From: JAXGQD01 sp040766665
GTDB lineage: Bacteria; Bacillota; Clostridia; Saccharofermentanales; Fastidiosipilaceae
Reading direction: 5' to 3'
Length of the DNA stretch: 64,000 nt
NCBI GenBank assembly: GCA_040766665.1
Contig: JAXGQD010000008.1
Coordinates: 24,638-88,637 of the forward strand
A program made the position numbers and the translations under genes. How positions within the stretch are numbered: the stretch's first letter is position 1; each line of letters starts with the position of its first letter. Shown here piece by piece: positions 43,616 to 53,885 of the stretch. The notes beneath the pieces are model-generated. The model was not told where the DNA came from and did no database searches. It was given only the letters and a program-made list of their open reading frames with translations.

Positions 43616-44545
43616 ATGTCTAAGCGTCGTTTCCTTTTTCTTCGAATTATATTCTTGTCAATCTGCCTACTCATGGTGTCCTGTGGACCCACGGTCACGA
43701 ACAACACCCTACTCGCTCCAACGCTAAAAACTTTGACAGAAAAACCTTCAGTCGCTACAGGCGCCGACTCAGCTTTGACTACCGAAACACTGTCTACAAG
43801 CGTCGCAGGACTAAGCACAGTCACGGCTTTGACATCAAGCGCCACTACAGCCGCAACGACCGCTACAGCTAGTTCAACGTGCAGTAGCAGTTCACGGCGT
43901 TTAGATACGCTACACCGGGTCAGTGTTGTTTTGCCCGACGGATGGACAGAAGTGCTGGACGAAGCGGACTTTATGTATATGACGAATCAGAATGTAGTGG
44001 TGCTGAGTCGCTATCCTTTTGCCGCTAAAAATGGTGAAGCCTACTATTATGTTTATGCTCTGGATAAGACGCCGACTTGGGAAAACTATATGTATATGGC
44101 AGAGGCCTTCGAAACGTCTGTAAAGGAGCAGGGTTTTGATGCCGCCTGGGAAGCCTATATCGACGTTGGCTACAGTGAAGATGTGCTGATGCATTTCCAG
44201 CAGGCGACTTCCGGTATGGGTATCGACGTGGGTGAGCGGGCTTTTCTTATCGAAGAAGAAACCTTGCGCAGTGACCTGTTGGCTTATACGCTGGTTGACG
44301 CCGCTTACAGTCTGCAATTTTTCGGAGATACGGAAATTGAGGGACGCGAGGTCCCCGTAGCGCTTTTTAACTGCAGTAACATCGACAGTCAGCATATCCT
44401 TCAAAAACAATCCTTCTATCTTTTGGACGATCAGATGTATCTGCTGGTCGCCAAAGCGCCGGAACCGCTTTTTTATCAGCTCGCAGAGGAAATCGATAAG
44501 CTCTGGACTTCCGTGGAGTTCAGTAAGAATGAGCTCTTGCCTTAG
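43616..44545 (+). CDS. Predicted lipoprotein of unknown function
   Basis: 309 residues. Signal peptide KRRFLFLRIIFLSICLLMVSC ends in a lipobox-like MVSC, so it is probably anchored outside the membrane. A Thr/Ser/Ala-rich linker (about residues 25-85) leads to a globular part (WTEVLDEADFMYMTNQNVVVLS...). No known family. ATG at 43616-43618 has GAGGTG upstream. Overlaps the convergent DUF5107 gene by 4 bp. Confidence 0.7.
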   Translation: MSKRRFLFLRIIFLSICLLMVSCGPTVTNNTLLAPTLKTLTEKPSVATGADSALTTETLSTSVAGLSTVTALTSSATTAATTATASSTCSSSSRRLDTLHRVSVVLPDGWTEVLDEADFMYMTNQNVVVLSRYPFAAKNGEAYYYVYALDKTPTWENYMYMAEAFETSVKEQGFDAAWEAYIDVGYSEDVLMHFQQATSGMGIDVGERAFLIEEETLRSDLLAYTLVDAAYSLQFFGDTEIEGREVPVALFNCSNIDSQHILQKQSFYLLDDQMYLLVAKAPEPLFYQLAEEIDKLWTSVEFSKNELLP

Positions 44546-46521
44546 AGTGAGAGCGGTGTCTCTCCTGACTCTTTTGCAAAAGCGTCAAAGTTGAAAATTT
44601 GCGGAATAGGAGCTTGAGGATCTTTTCCTAAAGCAAGATGCAGTTTTTGCCAGAGTTTAGCTATTGAGAGATCCCCCTCACGAATGTCAGGAACTTCGAG
44701 ACCGCCGTTTTTTTCCAATATTGCCATGGCTTCCTCATCGCGTCCGCTTTCGCTCAGTGCCTGCGCCAAGTAATACTGTACCCTGGAATCGTTCTTTCCT
44801 GTCTCATCTAAATCCGCGATAAGCGCAACGCTCTGATCAAAGGCTTGGCAAAGAGCCATTAAACGCAGTGTTTCCTTGATATAGCATAGATTTTCAGGGG
44901 CAAATCTAAAGCCTTCGAGTATCCGTTTGACGGCTTTTTCCGGTTTTGCATCCAAATAGTATTGCACTGCCAGAGCATGCAAATTCCAAGCGTTACGTTC
45001 AAACGTGAGCGATGATTGAAGGGCTTTCTTAGCCCGCTTCAATTCCTGTTTTTCGAGCCACAGCAGTCCGATTTGATAATACAAATACCAATTCCGCTGT
45101 TCAGGTAGACGGGCGCATTCTCTGAGTTTTTTCAACCAGGTATCTCCGTTCACAAAATATTCAGGACTTGAACCGGCTGATGGGGCTTCCAGTTCCCCTG
45201 TTGCAAGAAAATTAAGCCAGCGTTTGATTTTAGAATCATCACTCGAAAAATCCAAATGTGTTTGTAGACCTTGTTGTCCCTGATCTTTTCTTAATGCATT
45301 GTCTAGCTGAGCATCAGCGTTACCGGGATAGATTAATTTTCCCTGTTTTTTGGCAAAACGCTCACCAATACTTAAAACCTTCGTCGCTTCGCCTGCTGCC
45401 CGTAGCTGCGTCGCCAGTTGCTCACTGAGTTCTGCAAAAGGCAAGTCCATCTGCTCTGCGCTGAGCTGCAATGGTGAGTAGACCTCACTCCATTCCCAGG
45501 TCGTTTGGGCTGCCAGGGGGAGACAGCCATACTGCGTTTTGCCCAGACCGGCCTGGATTTCGACATAGCAGCCAGCTTCATGACTTAGGAAACTTTGCCA
45601 ACGTGCTGAACCGGCATTGTTCCCCCAGCTAAATAGTTTTCTGGACTGCAAACGCTGGGTTGATTGCTGTAAAAGCCCGAAACCTCCTGCGTCTACGGCA
45701 GCGACATATTTTTCGCTGCTTTGTGGAATATTGAAGAAGTAATCCACCTGGCCGGGAATATCTTGGTAATAAGAAATATCAACACTATTGACCTCCGGTA
45801 CCGCCACTTTAAAGACCCTATCACCATCAGCACTATAGGCCTCCTGAGCCGGCACCACTATACGCCCGTTCTCGTATTCCGGGACAGCAATATTACTCCA
45901 CCAATACATCGGTTGCAGTTCATCCGTCTGATTGGCAATTCGAAAACGTGCATTTAAAGCGGCCTGCTCAGAGGATAGCCAAAAATCCATCTGATAAGTC
46001 ACACGTCGAATCCGTTCGAAGGCATACATACGTAACACCGGCGTATCCTTGTCTGCTTCTAATTCAGCGACAAAAATCGGCACGCAAGTCAGAGGGCTAT
46101 GACCGATAATCCCACAATTCCATTCCACCCCACCGGCGAACCAGGCATCACGCACAGCCAGATTGGAGAAACGCAGACAATCGTTGGTAAAAAGCAAATC
46201 GCGTTGCACTTTTTTATCGTAAAGCTGCCACAAACGCCCACCAAATTCCGGCAAAAAGACAGCCCGCAAATACTCATTTTCCAGCACCGCCGTTTTGACC
46301 AGACCGGGCTGAAGACTTCGATCGTACTCACCAATCTGTGGATAGGGGTAGGCGTTCGGAAGCTTGCCGTAGGCTGCATAAATCTCATCGAACTCGTCTA
46401 ATTCAAAGCGATTCTTGTTTTGGTAATTGGCGGAAGGTAGCAAGTCAGGCAAAAAAGACTCATGCCCTAGATCCCCCATCAACAGCCCCAGCTCTGTAAA
46501 ACGCAAACTTGTGCTTTTCAT
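44542..46521 (-). CDS. DUF5107 protein with C-terminal TPR region
   Basis: 659 residues. The N-terminal 400 are a beta-rich domain resembling carbohydrate-active folds (LRAVFLPEFGGRLWQLYDK, NDCLRFSNLAVRDAWFAGGVEWN, MYWWSNIAVPE), the DUF5107 pattern. About residues 490-640 are TPR-like helices (WYLYYQIGLLWLEKQELKRAKKAL). Cytoplasmic, no signal peptide. GGGGAG precedes the ATG. Sugar-related role inferred from the fold only. Confidence 0.8.
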   Translation of the reverse strand: MKSTSLRFTELGLLMGDLGHESFLPDLLPSANYQNKNRFELDEFDEIYAAYGKLPNAYPYPQIGEYDRSLQPGLVKTAVLENEYLRAVFLPEFGGRLWQLYDKKVQRDLLFTNDCLRFSNLAVRDAWFAGGVEWNCGIIGHSPLTCVPIFVAELEADKDTPVLRMYAFERIRRVTYQMDFWLSSEQAALNARFRIANQTDELQPMYWWSNIAVPEYENGRIVVPAQEAYSADGDRVFKVAVPEVNSVDISYYQDIPGQVDYFFNIPQSSEKYVAAVDAGGFGLLQQSTQRLQSRKLFSWGNNAGSARWQSFLSHEAGCYVEIQAGLGKTQYGCLPLAAQTTWEWSEVYSPLQLSAEQMDLPFAELSEQLATQLRAAGEATKVLSIGERFAKKQGKLIYPGNADAQLDNALRKDQGQQGLQTHLDFSSDDSKIKRWLNFLATGELEAPSAGSSPEYFVNGDTWLKKLRECARLPEQRNWYLYYQIGLLWLEKQELKRAKKALQSSLTFERNAWNLHALAVQYYLDAKPEKAVKRILEGFRFAPENLCYIKETLRLMALCQAFDQSVALIADLDETGKNDSRVQYYLAQALSESGRDEEAMAILEKNGGLEVPDIREGDLSIAKLWQKLHLALGKDPQAPIPQIFNFDAFAKESGETPLSL

Positions 46522-46678
46522 ATTACGTTCTCCCCTTCGATATACTGCGCCTATTTTACTCCTGCAAGGCTAGCGCTCCTAGTGCTGGGAAGAAGCACTT
46601 TTCAGGTTTCGTGCTGCTTCTGGTCGCATTTTGCCACTAATGCTAGAATGGTGAGCAGTAAAGCGCAGGAGGCAAAAG

Positions 46679-47686
46679 ATGAGCAGCTTCATTCTACCCA
46701 AAGGCTACAGTTCCAAGCTCAATTTATACGAGACCCAAACCGCAATCGGCACCCTCAAGCCCTTATTTGAGCGGCACCTGGGGCGTGCGCTGAACCTCAA
46801 GCGGGTCTCGGCTCCTCTCTTTGTCGATCCCAGCACCGGTCTCAACGATAACCTGAGCGGTGTGGAGCGCCCTGTCTCCTTTGATATTAAAGACATTGGC
46901 AAAAACGCCGAAGTCGTCCAATCTCTGGCCAAATGGAAACGCATGGCTTTGGGTAAATATGAGTTTGCCCCGGGCGAAGGCCTCTTTACCGACATGAACG
47001 CCATCCGTCGCGATGAGGAACTGAGCAATTTGCATTCCGTCTACGTCGACCAGTGGGACTGGGAAAAGGTCATCACCGACAGCGAACGCAACGAGCAGTT
47101 TCTGGAGAAAACGGTCTCTGCCATTGTGCACGCGATGCTCAATACCCTTGATGACATCCAAGCTCTCTTCCCGCAGCTGACCCGCCAAATCAGCGGTGAG
47201 GTCAGCTTCGTCAGCTCCCAGGAACTAGAAGACATGTGGCCTGATAAGAGCGGCAAAGAGCGTGAATACTTATACTGTAAAGATCACCCCTCCTGCTTCA
47301 TTAAACAGATTGGCGGAGCCTTAAAAAGCGGCAAAGCCCACGACGGCCGCGCCCCGGACTACGATGACTGGGCACTCAACGGCGACATCTTAATCTGGGA
47401 CAGCATCCTGGAAATGCCCATAGAGATTTCTTCGATGGGTGTACGCGTCAATGCGGAGAGCATGGCCAGGCAGCTGAAGATTGCCGGCTGTGAAGAACGT
47501 GCTGCTCTACCCTTCCACAAAGCCATTCTGGAAGACCGCCTACCTCTTAGTATCGGCGGTGGTATCGGTCAGTCACGCGTGTCCATGCTCATTTTGGAAA
47601 AAGCGCATATCGCCGAAGTCCAGGCTGCGGTCTGGGACGATGCGACCTTAGATGCCCTGAACGAAGCCAAAATTAAAGCGCTGTAA
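46679..47686 (+). CDS. asnA: Aspartate-ammonia ligase
   Basis: Makes asparagine from aspartate, ammonia and ATP. 335 residues of the class II synthetase-like AsnA family: LNLKRVSAPLFVDPSTGLNDNLSG, VVQSLAKWKRMALGKY, YVDQWDWEKVI, and RVNAESMARQLKIAG with GGIGQSR near the C-terminus. AGGAGG precedes the ATG. Its 3' end overlaps the convergent PcfJ-like gene by 39 bp. Confidence 0.95.
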   Translation: MSSFILPKGYSSKLNLYETQTAIGTLKPLFERHLGRALNLKRVSAPLFVDPSTGLNDNLSGVERPVSFDIKDIGKNAEVVQSLAKWKRMALGKYEFAPGEGLFTDMNAIRRDEELSNLHSVYVDQWDWEKVITDSERNEQFLEKTVSAIVHAMLNTLDDIQALFPQLTRQISGEVSFVSSQELEDMWPDKSGKEREYLYCKDHPSCFIKQIGGALKSGKAHDGRAPDYDDWALNGDILIWDSILEMPIEISSMGVRVNAESMARQLKIAGCEERAALPFHKAILEDRLPLSIGGGIGQSRVSMLILEKAHIAEVQAAVWDDATLDALNEAKIKAL

Positions 47687-49363
47687 GCACGATAAATATT
47701 CGTATGGGAGCTGTAATTGATAGCGCTTCGCCCAGGCACTAATCGCGCTAAACAATGTCGGATATTCAATGACCGGCCAATTGCGCTTGCAACTCGCTTC
47801 AACAATTATGTTTTTATTTACTTCAATTGCTGCAATGGGACGATTCCCTAGGTAAACAGCGAATAGGACACATGTATTCTGGTAGTAACTTCTAAGGCAG
47901 TTTTGCAAATCCTTACCAACTTGATAGCACTCCTTGCGACTTCGAAGCATCTCAAATCTAAAAGTTCCTACTCGACTAACCAGCGGGAGCTGAGATTCAT
48001 TGCGGAAGGGCGTGGAGTTTGAGTGTCAATGACCGAAAAACTTTCATCCTCATCGTAAGAATAATTAGTTTTCAAACACCATAATTTTCTTTCACGTTTC
48101 TTCTGATCGTCGTTCGCTAAGGTGTACAATAATGCATCGAAATAAAAACAAGAGTTTCTATCACAAAAAAGATTTGAGTATAAACAAGGGCTTGCACTTA
48201 CATATCTCGAAATAATCTCTAATAAAAACTTGAATCCCTGGGTAAGCGTGTAGTACTGCTAACAAGTGAAAAACATCTAGATGTTCAATGAGGCGGCAAA
48301 AAAGATTAACATCCTTAAAAACTGAATAAAGAATTTCCAGTTCATTCAGATAAAAAAGCAGACCTGGATTGGCATAAATGATTTTTCGCAGCGATTTTTT
48401 AGAAGACAAGATTGATGTTTGTAATAAACTGATGGCTTCATTAGCCCTATGTAAACGATGGCTCACATCAATAAATGTGTCATCAGGCTCATCATGACCC
48501 ATTAAATAGGGAATAGCATCATAAAAAGCACGTGGATATCCGATAAACTTTGTCAATTCCCAAATTCGTTGCAACTTAATTTCATCGTCGCAAAAAGGCA
48601 AACCATTATCCCAGAACTTTTCATAAAATTGCTTAATCCGCCTTCTAAGCAGTCTTTGACTTTTAACTAATTGAGCAAATTTAGCGCCCTCTGCTTGGAC
48701 TACGGACTCGGACAAATCAAGATTAATAACGCAAGTTCCATCCGACTCTAATCTAAGAAAGATCTGCCCCTTATCTAAATCAAGACTAAGCACTTCAAGC
48801 ATGGGAAAGACCGGTATATCAGATAGTAAATCTGCCCAGATTAAAGCGGAAAACTCCTCCATGTCATGAATGACTGTGCTGACTTCGAGACCAAGCTCTT
48901 GGTAATCCAACCGAATTGTTTCCTTTTTGTCGCTAGGCTTGGATATATGGCCACAGCTTTTACAGCGGAATTTTTCGATTTCCCATTCCGGCCTATTTAA
49001 GAATAAAACCTGTGCTTGGCTTTCCTCAGGCTCTAAAAACGAGAGTTGACGACTCGTCCATCGCTCGATGTTGAGCTTACTTATTTGAGGTTTTGCTTTA
49101 ACGGGTTCCATAAAATGTCGATAAAAAGGTTTGTGTTTACCGCAATGGGGACAAACGAGCACGTGGCTCATGAGGTTGACATATTTTCCGTTCTTCACCG
49201 CCTTGGTATAGCGGAGTTGGCCTTTCCCGGTGAGTTGTCGATAAGCGGTATCCAGGTCAACTTTTGCGCTCTTCTCCAGGATGGTAAAGCCGTTGGTCAA
49301 AGATAATGTTTCTGTTCGTCCGGCTAACTGTTTTGGTAATTCATTAATCGCTGTGCTGACCAT
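47648..49363 (-). pseudogene. PcfJ-like protein, broken by two single-base indels
   Basis: The main frame runs from 49363 to 48161; the C-terminal part (from about 47985) continues in other frames. An extra T in the minus-strand T6 run at 48165-48170 and a missing C at the run at 47985-47987 break it; restoring them gives one protein ending RFEMLRSRKECYQVGKDLQNCLRSYYQNT...IAAIEV, the PcfJ-like domain. The N-terminal region has zinc ribbon CPHCGK...CKSCGH. PcfJ-like genes are common on mobile elements and of unclear function. Start ATG at 49361-49363 has GGTGAG upstream. Confidence 0.6.
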
Positions 49364-49414
49364 GCTCTCACCCCCATTCGGCATGTCATCAGATTAACAA
49401 AAGCCGTGCGACAG

Positions 49415-50461
49415 TTATGGAACACTCTGATAGTTTTCGCTTGCTTTAGCAATATCAGCCTTCACATTTTCGTACAGACTTAAGGGAGACAAAACCCTGA
49501 CATGCAAGGCGTATTGTAGAGCCCATTTGCGCATAGCATCCAGGTTCACATTGACGCTGACCGTCACCTCATCGGCGGTTTCATCTGAGAAACGCATATC
49601 GGCACCAAACCAATCAAAGAGATCGGATAGGATGTATCTTTTCGCGCGGAAACTGATGCGCTCGCTTTTACCCGTAAACATATAGATATGTTCTGCCATG
49701 TGTTTGGGTAAGTCCAAACCATCTTCAAAACCGGCTAATTCTTGGAGTGGTTTAACCTTGCTATCAAGCTTCTTGATTTTCGTTATGCGATCAATACGAT
49801 AGTTTGCCATGTTATCGTATTTGTCATAATTGCAAATCAGGTAGTAGCGGCCGTTAGTAATAGCCATCTGGTAAGGATTGACCACATAAACTCTGGTCTT
49901 CCCGCTTTTATCGGTCCTCGGATGCAATTTCTTGTCCAAGCCAAACTCATTATAAAGAAAGCTGACTTGTTTTCGTTCGCGAATGGCTTCGTCCAATATT
50001 TCGATGTTATAAAAGAGCTCTTTGTTTTCCGGCGTATTGTCCGCGAGGAGCGAAATCTGATGCGCCTTTGAGCTAAAGTAAACTGAGGACAAGCCTTCAA
50101 TTTTCTTAATTAACTCTTTGCGTTGCTTATTGGGGATATGCTTGGAAAAAAGCAGGCTGTCGACCATTAAACGCAACTCGGCATCGGAAAAAGTTCTGTC
50201 CATGTACCATTGGCTTTGCAGCGTTTCCACTTCTCCCTGAGCATTGATTCTTTCACTTTCTTCGCTGTTCAAACTGTAACCGAACTCAATCAGGTTTAGT
50301 AAATTTCGTTTAACTGATTTTCGCTCAGCGGTCATGCCATACTTCTCTTTGAGGAGATCTACAATGTCCTTTTGACTCAATTTGTGATCCGCATCCGAGT
50401 ACCTACTTAGAATATCCAGAATGTTTAGGATTAGTAACTTTTTAGGTTGAGAGTCTTCCAT
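49415..50461 (-). CDS. WYL-domain transcriptional regulator
   Basis: 348-residue regulator: N-terminal HTH (LSQKDIVDLLKEKYGMTAERKSVKRNLLNLIEFG) and a WYL domain in the middle (RKQVSFLYNEFGL, VYVVNPYQMAITNGRYYLICNYDKYDNMANYRIDRI). WYL domains bind nucleic acids or nucleotide ligands and often control defence genes. ATG at 50459-50461 has GGAGGAGAA upstream. Its target here is unknown; the neighbouring PcfJ-like gene is a candidate. Confidence 0.88.
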   Translation of the reverse strand: MEDSQPKKLLILNILDILSRYSDADHKLSQKDIVDLLKEKYGMTAERKSVKRNLLNLIEFGYSLNSEESERINAQGEVETLQSQWYMDRTFSDAELRLMVDSLLFSKHIPNKQRKELIKKIEGLSSVYFSSKAHQISLLADNTPENKELFYNIEILDEAIRERKQVSFLYNEFGLDKKLHPRTDKSGKTRVYVVNPYQMAITNGRYYLICNYDKYDNMANYRIDRITKIKKLDSKVKPLQELAGFEDGLDLPKHMAEHIYMFTGKSERISFRAKRYILSDLFDWFGADMRFSDETADEVTVSVNVNLDAMRKWALQYALHVRVLSPLSLYENVKADIAKASENYQSVP

Positions 50462-50666
50462 ATTCTTCTCCTCCCCCGACATTTGCTATATACACTAAAT
50501 AACGTTTTTGAGAGAATTTGATATTCATATTTTAGTCGTTTCCGTGGGACATTTTAAGTACATCTGGCAAAATCCAAACCCTTCAAAATTCTCGGAGAGC
50601 TGTTATGATTTGTTCAGGCAAAAGGATTCTTAGCACGAATTTGCCGGCACTCGTCTTTGTTTGCTA

Positions 50667-50690
50667 TTTGAACAGGAGTCAAGCTATAAT
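50667..50690 (+). promoter_or_regulatory. Promoter of the SRP RNA
   Basis: TATAAT at 50685-50690, with a weak -35 (TTGCTA-like, around 50661-50666) about 18 bp upstream and 25 bp before the RNA. Confidence 0.55.
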
Positions 50691-50714
50691 ACTCAGGCAG
50701 CGAAGATGTTTTTT

Positions 50715-50840
50715 CTGCACTGAAGTCGAGGATGGGTCCCGTGCGATTCAGCCCGTGAACCCTGTCAGGTCCGGAAGGAAGCAGCAGTAAGCGATCCGTT
50801 GAAGGTGCTGCGGTTCAGCCTGTTCTCGGCTTCAGTGCAG
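50715..50840 (+). ncRNA. ffs: Signal recognition particle RNA (bacterial small/4.5S type)
   Basis: About 126 nt. The ends pair: CTGCACTGAAG at 50715-50725 with CTTCAGTGCAG at 50830-50840. The apical domain holds the conserved GTCAGGTCCGGAAGGAAGCA core that binds Ffh, and GGTGCTGCGG on the return strand. Position directly upstream of dnaX matches the Bacillus scr-dnaX order. No Alu domain is visible, so it is the short form. Confidence 0.93.
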
Positions 50841-50884
50841 GGAAAGCATTTTTACTTTATTAGGGTTAACAAGGAGACGCGCAG

Positions 50885-52921
50885 ATGGCACAAATGGCTT
50901 TGTACCGAGCCTGGCGCCCGATGGATTTTGATTCGGTCGTCGCTCAACAGCAAGTTGTACAGACTTTGAAGCAGGCTGTGAAAAACGGTGAAGTCGGCCA
51001 TGCTTACTTGTTTTGCGGTACACGTGGTACGGGAAAAACCAGCCTAGCCAAGATTATGGCCAGGGCGGTCAACTGCCTCAATCCACAAGACGGCAACCCT
51101 TGCAATCAATGCGAAATCTGCCAAGGCATTTTGGACAATACTTTACTGGACGTTCAGGAAATCGACGCCGCCTCCAATAACAGCGTGGACAACGTGCGTC
51201 GGATTATAGATGAGATTGTCTTTTTGCCGGTGCTGGCTAAATATAAAGTCTATATCATCGACGAAGTGCATATGCTTTCAGCAGGCGCATTCAACGCCCT
51301 CCTAAAAACACTTGAAGAACCCCCTGCCCATGCCATCTTTATTTTGGCAACCACTGATCCGCACCGTATTCCCGCTACCATTCTCTCCCGTTGTCAGCGC
51401 TTTGACTTTCGCCGCATCCCCGATGCGGAAATTGTGGCGCGCCTCAAAACAATTGCTGCTGAAGAAGGGATTACGATTGATGCAGATGGCTTGCAGCAGA
51501 TTGCGGTCTTGGGTGACGGCGCCTTACGCGATGCCATCAGTCTCTTAGACCAAAGTCGCCTGAGCTTCCCCGAAGGCATAACGGCTGAAAAGGTAAGGGG
51601 CTTGGTCGGTTCAGTCAACAAGCTTTTCTATGCCGATTTGGCTGAAGCCATGAAACAAGCGGCTATTGATCGAGTTTTGCAGATGGTGGCAACGATGGTT
51701 GCGGAAGGTCGTGACATCGCGCGTTTTAGTGCTGAACTCGCCTCGTTTTTCAGAGATGTCCTAGTCGCCAAAGTGGCACCTCACTCCCCTGCGCTCATTT
51801 CAGGCAGTGCTGAGGAAAAGACGAAAATTGCGGCTTTGGCGCAGGTCTATGAGCAAAGTGAATTGGGCGATGTGATTTTCAAGCTCTCCGCCTTGATGCA
51901 GGAATTGCGCCGCTCGGAACAGCCACGCACTTCGTTGGAAATTACTTTAATCGCCATTTCTGCCGGTTTAAAGAAACTTGAAACGCAGATACCCAGAGCG
52001 GCTGTAGCCACACAACAACCTGCCGATGCGACAGCAGAGATCCCTCAAGCAACTCGGGTCGCTGAAATCCCGAAGCCAGAGCCATACAAAAGCCAAGTCA
52101 CTCAAACAAATATGGGTGTTCCTGTAGTCGCGGAACAAAGACCGGCAGTACCAATCGAAGCTCCGGAAATCGAGACAATGCCTCCGGCTTTTCAAGAAGA
52201 AACGAGAAGCCAAACAAGCGCAGATTCAGAGGCCACAACAATACCGGCCCAAGCAGCACAAGCAAGCGCGGACCCGGAACCCGTTGGTAGCACTGCTCAA
52301 ATAACGAAAGCAGAGGTGGAATCAAAGCCGACAGATACTACCCCAAAGGTTCTACCAGAGGATGCCCCGCCGCAGCCCGGCGAAGCTCCCGCGAAAGATA
52401 CCGAAGCAGAGGAAGAATCGCCCTTTGACTTACTGACACCCGAAGATTTGGCCTTGCTTTCCCCCGAATTGCTTGCTTCAACGCAAGCGCAATTCAGACA
52501 GGAACAAATAAAGAAGCAGGAAGCTGCACCTCAAGTCCGTACGAGCGACGGTGGCTACGATCCGGAGCAGCTGAAAAAGTTTTGGCAGGAGACCTTGGAT
52601 ACGCTCAGCGTTGAGGAGCCTTTTCTCTTTCTTTTTGCCAGAGAAGCGCAGCCACAGCCGATGGCGGATGGTTTGGAGCTGCATTTTGCCGAAAGAACGA
52701 GGCATCACTATAATGTACTGAGCAGTGCCCAAGGGCACGACGCCTTTACGACCTGGGACGAGATTTGTGCGCCCGAACGGATTCCGCTGAAGTTGGTGAC
52801 GCATTTCGCGAGCGAAGAGGACCCGGCTCCCGTGCAGCAGCAGGACGACGATTGGATGAAACGCATCCGTATGGTTGCGGAAGAACTGAACATCCCCTTT
52901 GAGGATGAAAGAGAAGAATAG
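50885..52921 (+). CDS. dnaX: DNA polymerase III subunits gamma/tau
   Basis: Clamp-loader motor and replisome organiser, 678 residues. N-terminal ALYRAWRPMDFDSVVAQQ; Walker A GTRGTGKTS; zinc site of four Cys (CLNPQDGNPCNQCEIC); DEVHMLS; LLKTLEEPPAHAIFILATTDP; SRC in LSRCQRF. Residues from about 370 are a disordered Pro/Glu/Ala-rich linker before the C-terminal tau domain. AAGGAG precedes the ATG. First of dnaX-ebfC-recR. Confidence 0.96.
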   Translation: MAQMALYRAWRPMDFDSVVAQQQVVQTLKQAVKNGEVGHAYLFCGTRGTGKTSLAKIMARAVNCLNPQDGNPCNQCEICQGILDNTLLDVQEIDAASNNSVDNVRRIIDEIVFLPVLAKYKVYIIDEVHMLSAGAFNALLKTLEEPPAHAIFILATTDPHRIPATILSRCQRFDFRRIPDAEIVARLKTIAAEEGITIDADGLQQIAVLGDGALRDAISLLDQSRLSFPEGITAEKVRGLVGSVNKLFYADLAEAMKQAAIDRVLQMVATMVAEGRDIARFSAELASFFRDVLVAKVAPHSPALISGSAEEKTKIAALAQVYEQSELGDVIFKLSALMQELRRSEQPRTSLEITLIAISAGLKKLETQIPRAAVATQQPADATAEIPQATRVAEIPKPEPYKSQVTQTNMGVPVVAEQRPAVPIEAPEIETMPPAFQEETRSQTSADSEATTIPAQAAQASADPEPVGSTAQITKAEVESKPTDTTPKVLPEDAPPQPGEAPAKDTEAEEESPFDLLTPEDLALLSPELLASTQAQFRQEQIKKQEAAPQVRTSDGGYDPEQLKKFWQETLDTLSVEEPFLFLFAREAQPQPMADGLELHFAERTRHHYNVLSSAQGHDAFTTWDEICAPERIPLKLVTHFASEEDPAPVQQQDDDWMKRIRMVAEELNIPFEDEREE

Positions 52922-52931
52922 AGGTTTAAAA

Positions 52932-53279
52932 ATGGCAAAAGGATTTGGCGGCAGAGGCGGTTTTCCGGGCGGCGGAAACATGAATGCCCTGCTCAAACAA
53001 GCACAAAAAATGCAGGAAGACATGCAGAAAGCACAGCAGGAAATCGCCGAAGCGGTGATTGAGTCCAGCGTCGGCGGCGGCATGGTCAGCCTGAAAATGA
53101 ACGGCAGTCACGAAATCACCGAACTGACAATCAAACCCGAGGCAGTGGATCCTGATGATGTGGAAATGCTGCAGGACCTCATCATTTCGGCTTTCAACGA
53201 TGCGAATGAGCAATTGGAAAAGCTGAACGAGTCCAAAATGGGGCGCTTCTCACAGATGGGCGGAGGCTTCGGTTTCTAA
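52932..53279 (+). CDS. ebfC: YbaB/EbfC-family nucleoid-associated protein
   Basis: 115-residue DNA-binding dimer. Conserved MNALLKQAQKMQEDMQKAQ and VSLKMNGSHEITELTIKPEAVDPDD patterns, with glycine-rich ends. ATG at 52932-52934 (GAGG upstream), 10 bp after dnaX; recR starts 3 bp after its stop. Its start codon is part of a GGCAAAA site. Confidence 0.94.
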   Translation: MAKGFGGRGGFPGGGNMNALLKQAQKMQEDMQKAQQEIAEAVIESSVGGGMVSLKMNGSHEITELTIKPEAVDPDDVEMLQDLIISAFNDANEQLEKLNESKMGRFSQMGGGFGF

Positions 53280-53282
53280 GCT

Positions 53283-53885
53283 ATGGCCAAATTTTCACCC
53301 GCGATTACGAAGTTAATCGCTCAGCTCGGCAGCTTGCCGGGCATCGGCAGTAAATCGGCGCAGCGTCTGGCTTTTTACCTTTTGTCCAAGCCTGAGGATG
53401 TGGCCCGCAATCTCGCGGACGCCATCCTTGATGCGCGCTTGAATACCAATTTTTGTACGCGTTGTTTTAACCTCACGGACACAGACCCCTGTGTCATCTG
53501 TGCGGATGAAGCGCGCGACAAGGCGCAGATTTGTGTGGTTGAGACACCCAATGATGTGGCGGCCATGGAACGCACGAACAAGTACACGGGTTACTATCAC
53601 GTGCTGCACGGTTCGCTCAATCCCACACAGAATGTCGGTCCTCAGGATATCCGTTTGGCGGAACTTTTTTCACGCCTACAAAAAGAAGACTTCGTTGAAG
53701 AGGTCATTTTGGCGACCAATGCCACTGCAGAGGGCGAAGCGACGGCTATGTACATCGCCCGCCTTCTGAAACCCTCGGGCATCCAGACCACGCGCAACGC
53801 ACACGGTATCCCGATGGGCTCTAATCTGGAGTATGCCGACGAGATGACCCTGGCCCAAGCACTGGCTGGGAGGCGCGAACTTTAA
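53283..53885 (+). CDS. recR: Recombination mediator RecR
   Basis: 200 residues. HhH region LGSLPGIGSKSAQRLAF, zinc finger CTRCFNLTDTDPCVIC, Toprim domain ICVVETPNDVAAMERTNKYTGYYHVLHG, and the C-terminal TRNAHGIPMGSNLEYADEMTLAQAL. Acts with RecO/RecF loading RecA at gaps. Its stop overlaps the convergent GH13 gene by 4 bp. Confidence 0.96.
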   Translation: MAKFSPAITKLIAQLGSLPGIGSKSAQRLAFYLLSKPEDVARNLADAILDARLNTNFCTRCFNLTDTDPCVICADEARDKAQICVVETPNDVAAMERTNKYTGYYHVLHGSLNPTQNVGPQDIRLAELFSRLQKEDFVEEVILATNATAEGEATAMYIARLLKPSGIQTTRNAHGIPMGSNLEYADEMTLAQALAGRREL

